Translations under genes and position numbers: made by a program | Shown here: positions 60,179 through 64,000 of the stretch, one piece after another | Numbering within the stretch: position 1 is the stretch's first letter | How the letters are laid out: each line of letters begins with the position of its first letter | Origin: Acidimicrobiia bacterium | GTDB taxonomy: Bacteria > Actinomycetota > Acidimicrobiia > IMCC26256 > PALSA-610 | Reading direction: 5' to 3' | Assembly (NCBI GenBank): GCA_027494135.1 | Contig: JAOSJK010000012.1 | Location: 920,795 to 984,794 of the forward strand | Length of the DNA stretch: 64,000 nt | Notes under the pieces: generated by a model | What the model saw: only the letters and a program-made list of their open reading frames with translations | The model's database searches: none | What the model was told of the DNA's origin: nothing

Positions 60179-61429
60179 TCAGGTGGTGTGGTGTTCGCTG
60201 ACGTGGCGGAGGCGTGACGCGGTGAGCACGGCGGCGGAGAGCATCATCATCACGGCGAGCAAGCCGAAGGCCCATGACGGGCTGACCGTCGTGTAGAGGA
60301 TGCCGGCAGTCGCGCTGGCCGCGAGGTTGCCGGCGGATTGCACTGCGGCCAGGAGCCCGAAGGCGGAGCCGCGCAGACGCTCGGGTGCCAGCGTGGCGAC
60401 GGCGGCGTGCTGCGCGGTCTCCACGACGCCGATGCCAGTGCCCGCCATGACGAACGCGAAGCCCAGCACGGCGATGCTCGTCGAGCCGACGGCGAACAAG
60501 GCGTAGGCGACGGCGAACGATGCGACTCCATAGAGCAGGGTCGTCGTCGCCCCTCGGCGGTCGCTGTGGCGACCGGCCAGGAGGCTGACGCCGGTGGCGG
60601 CCATGTTGTAGGCGACGTAGAGACCGATGGCGAGCTGGGTTGCCGTGTCGGAGTCGCGGCCGGGCTGAAGCAGATCCGTCGCCCGGAGGATGAGGAGGGT
60701 TGCGGCACAGTTGCCGAACTCGAACACGGAGACGCCGGCCATGAACCGGCCCAGCCGGCCCGTCATCACGGGCCGGACCTTGATCCGGATCGGCTCGCGT
60801 TCTGTCTGCTTCGGGGTAGCGGTGTGTCTGATGGCGTAGACGATGGCCACAGCCGCAAGCAGACCCGGGATCACCGACAAGGCAATGGCCCAACGGGTAC
60901 CGACCAGTCCGACGAGGCCGATCGCGAGCAGCGGTCCGATGATGGCGCCGAGGTTGTCCATGGCGCGTTCGAACCCGTAGGCGCGCCCGTAGGCCTGGGG
61001 GGCGACGGTGTCGGCCAGGAGGGCATTGCGGGACGGGACGCGCAACCCTCGTGCGGTCCAGGCACCGGCTCGCAGCACCGCCACCTGCCAGGCTGCGGTT
61101 GCGCCGGCAGTCGCGGCCGAGAGGACCGCTGTGGTGGTGTATCCGCCGACGGCGACGGCGCGGCGACGGTCGGGGTCGTCGGCCAGGGCGCCGCCGCCGA
61201 GCCGTGCGAGTCCGGCCAGTCCGTCACTCACGCCTTCGATCAGCCCGAGCGCCGACGCCGGGGCGCCGAGTGTGGAGGTGAGCAGGCTCGGCAACAGCGC
61301 GGTCGGTATCTCGTGGCCGGCATCCGCGAGCAGGCTCGCGGTACCGATCCCTCGAACCCCTGGCGTCAGCCACGCCTCGCCGCTGTCTGGACCTGGCCGG
61401 TCGTCGGGATCATCAGGCGGTCGCGACAT
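60179..61429 (-). CDS. MFS transporter
   Basis: 416 residues with about twelve hydrophobic segments (for example LSVIPGLLAAVAIVYAI, LGFAFVMAGTGIGVVETAQ) and the MFS loop RLGGGALADDPDRRRAVAVG after helix 2. Substrate unknown; divergent from the ArsR-type regulator, so a metal or metalloid exporter is possible. Intact. Confidence 0.85.
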   Translation of the reverse strand: MSRPPDDPDDRPGPDSGEAWLTPGVRGIGTASLLADAGHEIPTALLPSLLTSTLGAPASALGLIEGVSDGLAGLARLGGGALADDPDRRRAVAVGGYTTTAVLSAATAGATAAWQVAVLRAGAWTARGLRVPSRNALLADTVAPQAYGRAYGFERAMDNLGAIIGPLLAIGLVGLVGTRWAIALSVIPGLLAAVAIVYAIRHTATPKQTEREPIRIKVRPVMTGRLGRFMAGVSVFEFGNCAATLLILRATDLLQPGRDSDTATQLAIGLYVAYNMAATGVSLLAGRHSDRRGATTTLLYGVASFAVAYALFAVGSTSIAVLGFAFVMAGTGIGVVETAQHAAVATLAPERLRGSAFGLLAAVQSAGNLAASATAGILYTTVSPSWAFGLLAVMMMLSAAVLTASRLRHVSEHHTT

Positions 61430-61673
61430 CGCCTGAAGGTACGTGGTCCGCTCTGGTTGGTGGCTACCGACCGCCCTGCCCTTTCACACCCTGGACGCTG
61501 GGTCATGCCCCAATCTCGTCTCGGAGCTCGCATCCACCGCCAGGTCCGGCCCACAGTTCGCGTTGCCAGTGTCGGTGGCATGAAGGCGGCGATGACCTTC
61601 CCGAGAACACGCCTGGCGCACCCACTTCGCGATCGCTGTGACCAAGGTCACCTTGCCCCCTCTTTCATGATCC

Positions 61674-61699
61674 GATATCTGTACAGGTATGCAGATATC
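61674..61699 (+). promoter_or_regulatory. ArsR-type operator spanning the start codon
   Basis: GATATCTG (61674-61681), 10-nt spacer, CAGATATC (61692-61699): a perfect inverted repeat containing ATG 61689. A smaller palindrome CTGTACAG lies inside (61679-61686). It matches in kind the 12-2-12 repeats of ArsR/SmtB regulators and would block both transcription and the start region. Confidence 0.75.
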
Positions 61700-62078
61700 T
61701 AGGATTGCTGTGCCGGTCGATGAGTGTGAGGTCAAGAAGGTCGATGCCGGCCGGGTTGCCGCCATTCGGGGGCTCATCGATGCCGCCGACGCGACCCGGC
61801 TGGCCGAGCTGTTCAAGTTGTTGGGCGACCCGACCCGGGCCCGGATCCTCTATGCGTTGTTGGAGGCCGGGGAGATGTGCGTTTGCGACATCGGCGAGAC
61901 CGTCGAGATCCCCGAATCCACCGCGTCTCACGCTCTGCGCCTGTTGCGCACCGCTGGGATCGTGCGCAACCGGCGTGACGGCCGCATGGTGCACTACTCC
62001 CTCGACGACGCCCACGTTCGCATGCTGCTCGACCTGTCCCTCCAGCACCTCCGCCACGACCAAGGCAGCGGACAGTGA
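61689..62078 (+). CDS. ArsR/SmtB-family metal-sensing repressor
   Basis: 129 residues: winged helix (LFKLLGDPTRARILYALLEA, ESTASHALRLLRTAGIV) with EMCVCDIGETV, the cysteine pair at the recognition-helix region that binds Cd/Pb/As-type ions in CadC/ArsR proteins. ATG 61689 lies inside its own operator; no ribosome site precedes it, so it may be leaderless. First gene of a four-gene cassette. Confidence 0.9.
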   Translation: MQISRIAVPVDECEVKKVDAGRVAAIRGLIDAADATRLAELFKLLGDPTRARILYALLEAGEMCVCDIGETVEIPESTASHALRLLRTAGIVRNRRDGRMVHYSLDDAHVRMLLDLSLQHLRHDQGSGQ

Positions 62079-62437
62079 CTCGCCTGGCGATGCCGCCCGC
62101 CGTCCGCGCCGTGTGCCGCGACGAGATCAACTCAGGCCGAGCGGCCGCCCACGCCGGCGACGTGGCCGCAGCCTGGTCTCACCTCGAGCGCGCTCACGTC
62201 CTGGCCCAGCCGTTCCCGGTCGGCCACATCGGCTCCCACATTGCGCAGCTCAGGTTGGGGTGGGGCACTCGTGACCGGACCGAGGTCGCCGGGCAGGTCG
62301 TCCGCATCGTGGTCGCCGGCCCGGCGTCGGTGGTCGGCCGTATCCCGGTCGACAACGACGGTCGAGCCCGCACACCGCTGCGCGCCACCGCGCCCGTCCC
62401 CGCCGACCTGGTCGCGATCCTCAAGGGTGCATCGTGA
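62075..62437 (+). CDS. DUF3703 family protein
   Basis: 120 residues. EINSGRAAAHAGDVAAAWSH then LERAHVLAQPFPVGHIGSH is the DUF3703 hallmark; a helical bundle with His residues. DUF3703 genes travel with metal-responsive ArsR and cation transporter genes; the function is unknown. GTG/ATG start overlaps the regulator stop by 4 nt. Confidence 0.85.
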   Translation: MTRLAMPPAVRAVCRDEINSGRAAAHAGDVAAAWSHLERAHVLAQPFPVGHIGSHIAQLRLGWGTRDRTEVAGQVVRIVVAGPASVVGRIPVDNDGRARTPLRATAPVPADLVAILKGAS

Positions 62438-63039
62438 ACCGCGCCGTCGCCGCCATCATCCTGGAGGTCACGTTCTTCGCGCTCGCCTTCGGTTGGCGGT
62501 CCTGGATCCAGTGGCGCCGCACCGGCTCCACCGGGTTCATCCGCCCCCGCCGCGGCGCGAGCACCGCCGAGCTCGTGGGGTCCGGCGGGTTCGTGCTCGC
62601 CCTCGTCCTGCTCGTCGCCGCACCCATCGCCGACCTCGCCAACCTCGACCGCATCGGCATCCTCGACGCGACATGGACGGCGGCCGCCGGCGTCTCCGGC
62701 GTCGCGCTGACGCTGGTGGCCCAACTCGGGATGGGCGACTCGTGGCGCATCGGTGTCGACCCGGCTGGCCGCACCGACCTGGTCACCGGTGGCGTGTTCG
62801 GGTCGGTCCGCAACCCGATCTTCACTGCCATGCTCGTCGCCACCGCCGGGCTCGCCCTCCTCGTCCCCAATCTGGTGAGCGCGGCGGCGTTCGTTGTGCT
62901 CTTCGCCGCCCTCGAAGTCCAGGTCCGCCTGGTCGAAGAGCCCTACCTGCGCGCCACCCACGGACCCGTCTACGACTCCTACCTCGCGACCGTCGGTCGG
63001 TTCGTTCCCCACCTCGGGCTCGAACCGGTCCCGCGATGA
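62434..63039 (+). CDS. Isoprenylcysteine carboxyl methyltransferase-like membrane protein
   Basis: 201 residues with about five membrane segments. C-terminal GGVFGSVRNPIFTAMLVAT and VRLVEEPYLRATHGPVYDSY are the conserved ICMT/PEMT SAM-binding loop. Often found beside cation transporters in metal cassettes, where the substrate is not known. Overlaps both neighbours by 4 nt. Confidence 0.88.
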   Translation: MNRAVAAIILEVTFFALAFGWRSWIQWRRTGSTGFIRPRRGASTAELVGSGGFVLALVLLVAAPIADLANLDRIGILDATWTAAAGVSGVALTLVAQLGMGDSWRIGVDPAGRTDLVTGGVFGSVRNPIFTAMLVATAGLALLVPNLVSAAAFVVLFAALEVQVRLVEEPYLRATHGPVYDSYLATVGRFVPHLGLEPVPR

Positions 63040-63656
63040 CGACCACCCAACGAGACCGACTGGTCAAGCGAGGGCTCTGGCTCGCCGCGCTCACCATCAC
63101 CTGGAACGTCATCGAAGCAGTCGTCGCGATCAGCGCCGGAATCGCCGCCGGGTCCCTCGCCCTCGTCGCGTTCGGGTTCGACTCGATCATCGAGGTGCTC
63201 TCCGCCTGGGTGGTCGTCTGGCAGTTCCGTGGCGAACTACGAGGCGGCTACGACGAAGAACGCGAACGCAAAGCACTCAAGGCCATCGCCGTCACCTTCT
63301 TCGTGCTCGCCGCCTACGTCGTTTTCGAAGCCGGACGCGACCTCTTCTTCACCGACGGCGAAGCCGACGAGTCCACCATCGGGATCATCCTCGCCGCCCT
63401 GTCCCTCGCGGTCATGCCCACGCTCGCCTTCGCCAAACGCCGCGCCGCCACCGACCTCGGCTCCCCCACCCTTCGCGCCGACGCCCAAGAGACGTTCCTG
63501 TGCGCCTGGCTGTCCGCCGCGCTCCTCGCCGGCCTCGTCCTCAACGCAACCCTCGGATGGTGGCGGGCCGACTCCCTCGCCGCGCTCGCCATCGCCGGCC
63601 TCGCCGTCAAGGAAGGCCGAGAAGCCTGGGAAGGCGACCACTGCGTCGACGAATGA
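63036..63656 (+). CDS. Cation transporter, CDF-like
   Basis: 206 residues from ATG 63036 (4-nt overlap with ICMT). Five or six hydrophobic segments; VAFGFDSIIEVLSAWVVVWQ carries the D-x3-E metal site typical of cation diffusion facilitators and their short relatives. Expected to export a divalent cation sensed by the ArsR-type protein. Last gene of the cassette. Confidence 0.85.
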   Translation: MTTTQRDRLVKRGLWLAALTITWNVIEAVVAISAGIAAGSLALVAFGFDSIIEVLSAWVVVWQFRGELRGGYDEERERKALKAIAVTFFVLAAYVVFEAGRDLFFTDGEADESTIGIILAALSLAVMPTLAFAKRRAATDLGSPTLRADAQETFLCAWLSAALLAGLVLNATLGWWRADSLAALAIAGLAVKEGREAWEGDHCVDE

Positions 63657-63926
63657 TGATGAGCGCCTCAGCCTGCCGGGCGTCCTTCTGGGCGAGATGC
63701 GTCGGGCGGTTCCGGCGGGCGGTCGTCGTCGGCTGCGGCGCCCCGTCACACCCGTCTCGATCGGCCCCACGTCTCCGCCAACATGTTCCACCAGGTCCCG
63801 ACGCCCCACGTGACCACCTGACCTGCCCCTCTCCGCCCAGCACAGGGGAGTCGAAGCCTCGATCTCGGTGTTCCACCGAACGTTCCACCGGATCACGACC
63901 GGTCCGGTGCTCGAGAGGAGAGGATC
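63657..63926. other. Intergenic region before integrase 3
   Basis: No gene. GTTCCACC is repeated near 63783, 63872 and 63883, possibly arm-type sites for the following integrase. No tRNA fragment seen. Confidence 0.35.
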
Positions 63927-64000
63927 ATGAAGGGATACGTCGCTCGCCGCCGCGGGCGCTACTACGCCATCATTTACGAAGGACTCGACCCAATCACCGG
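63927..64000 (+). CDS. Tyrosine integrase 3, N-terminus only
   Basis: ATG 63927 after GAGAGGAGAGG; the 24 visible codons read MKGYVARRRGRYYAIIYEG followed by LDPITG, near identical in pattern to integrase 2 and related to integrase 1. The rest lies beyond the window. Confidence 0.85.
   Translation, partial: MKGYVARRRGRYYAIIYEGLDPIT

Overview
The window is high-GC DNA with actinobacterial signal usage: leaderless or near-leaderless starts, GTG starts and many 4-nt ATGA/GTGA gene overlaps. It is most likely Actinomycetota, possibly Acidimicrobiia; the class is inferred from overall style only. No rRNA, CRISPR array or complete tRNA was seen. Almost everything is accessory: a chain of integrative elements carrying stacked anti-phage systems.

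Layout. 1-4.6 kb: end of an unknown gene, a TOTE-type primase/helicase (frameshifted), a small calcium-binding-like protein and tyrosine integrase 1, which abuts a 45-nt 3' fragment of tRNA-Met (probable att site). 4.8-17.4 kb, all minus strand: Wadjet type I jetABCD, a HEPN gene with a 68-aa partner, then a Lamassu-type operon with a SIR2-like effector. 17.7-22.1 kb: integrase 2, a GNAT toxin-antitoxin-like pair with a leaderless promoter, an IS3 element and a truncated GmrSD (DUF262) gene. 22.2-28.2 kb, minus: a Mokosh type I-like pair (kinase-helicase plus PLD nuclease) preceded by a closely spaced S1-domain RNA-binding gene. 28.2-37 kb: decayed transposases and an ISL3 element whose transposase is split by a Tn554-like three-recombinase transposon, then a frameshifted lipoprotein gene. 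37.4-49.9 kb, minus: a NucS-like nuclease fused to an alkyltransferase-like domain, an LRAT-like membrane protein, and a seven-gene type I restriction-modification operon extended by NYN, second methylase, second specificity and HEPN genes, driven by a promoter with three evenly spaced palindromes. 50-57.8 kb: small plus-strand ORFs and a minus-strand three-gene SMC complex that fits no Wadjet type known to me. 57.9-59.9 kb: an AbiE toxin-antitoxin pair. 60.2-63.7 kb: an MFS gene diverging from an ArsR-controlled metal cassette. The window ends in the first codons of integrase 3, a relative of integrases 1 and 2.

How the parts fit. Three related integrases separate three modules, which suggests serial integration at one hotspot. 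The defence genes cover foreign DNA cleavage (type I RM, Wadjet), abortive or NAD-related responses (SIR2-Lamassu), RNA-directed activity (HEPN, NYN, Mokosh with its S1 partner) and dormancy (AbiE, GNAT).

Data quality. At least fourteen single-base indels, many in runs of G or C, break otherwise continuous genes whose domains all survive. I treat most as likely sequencing or assembly errors, but the sequence alone cannot exclude real decay. One in-frame amber codon in the SMC gene is different in kind.
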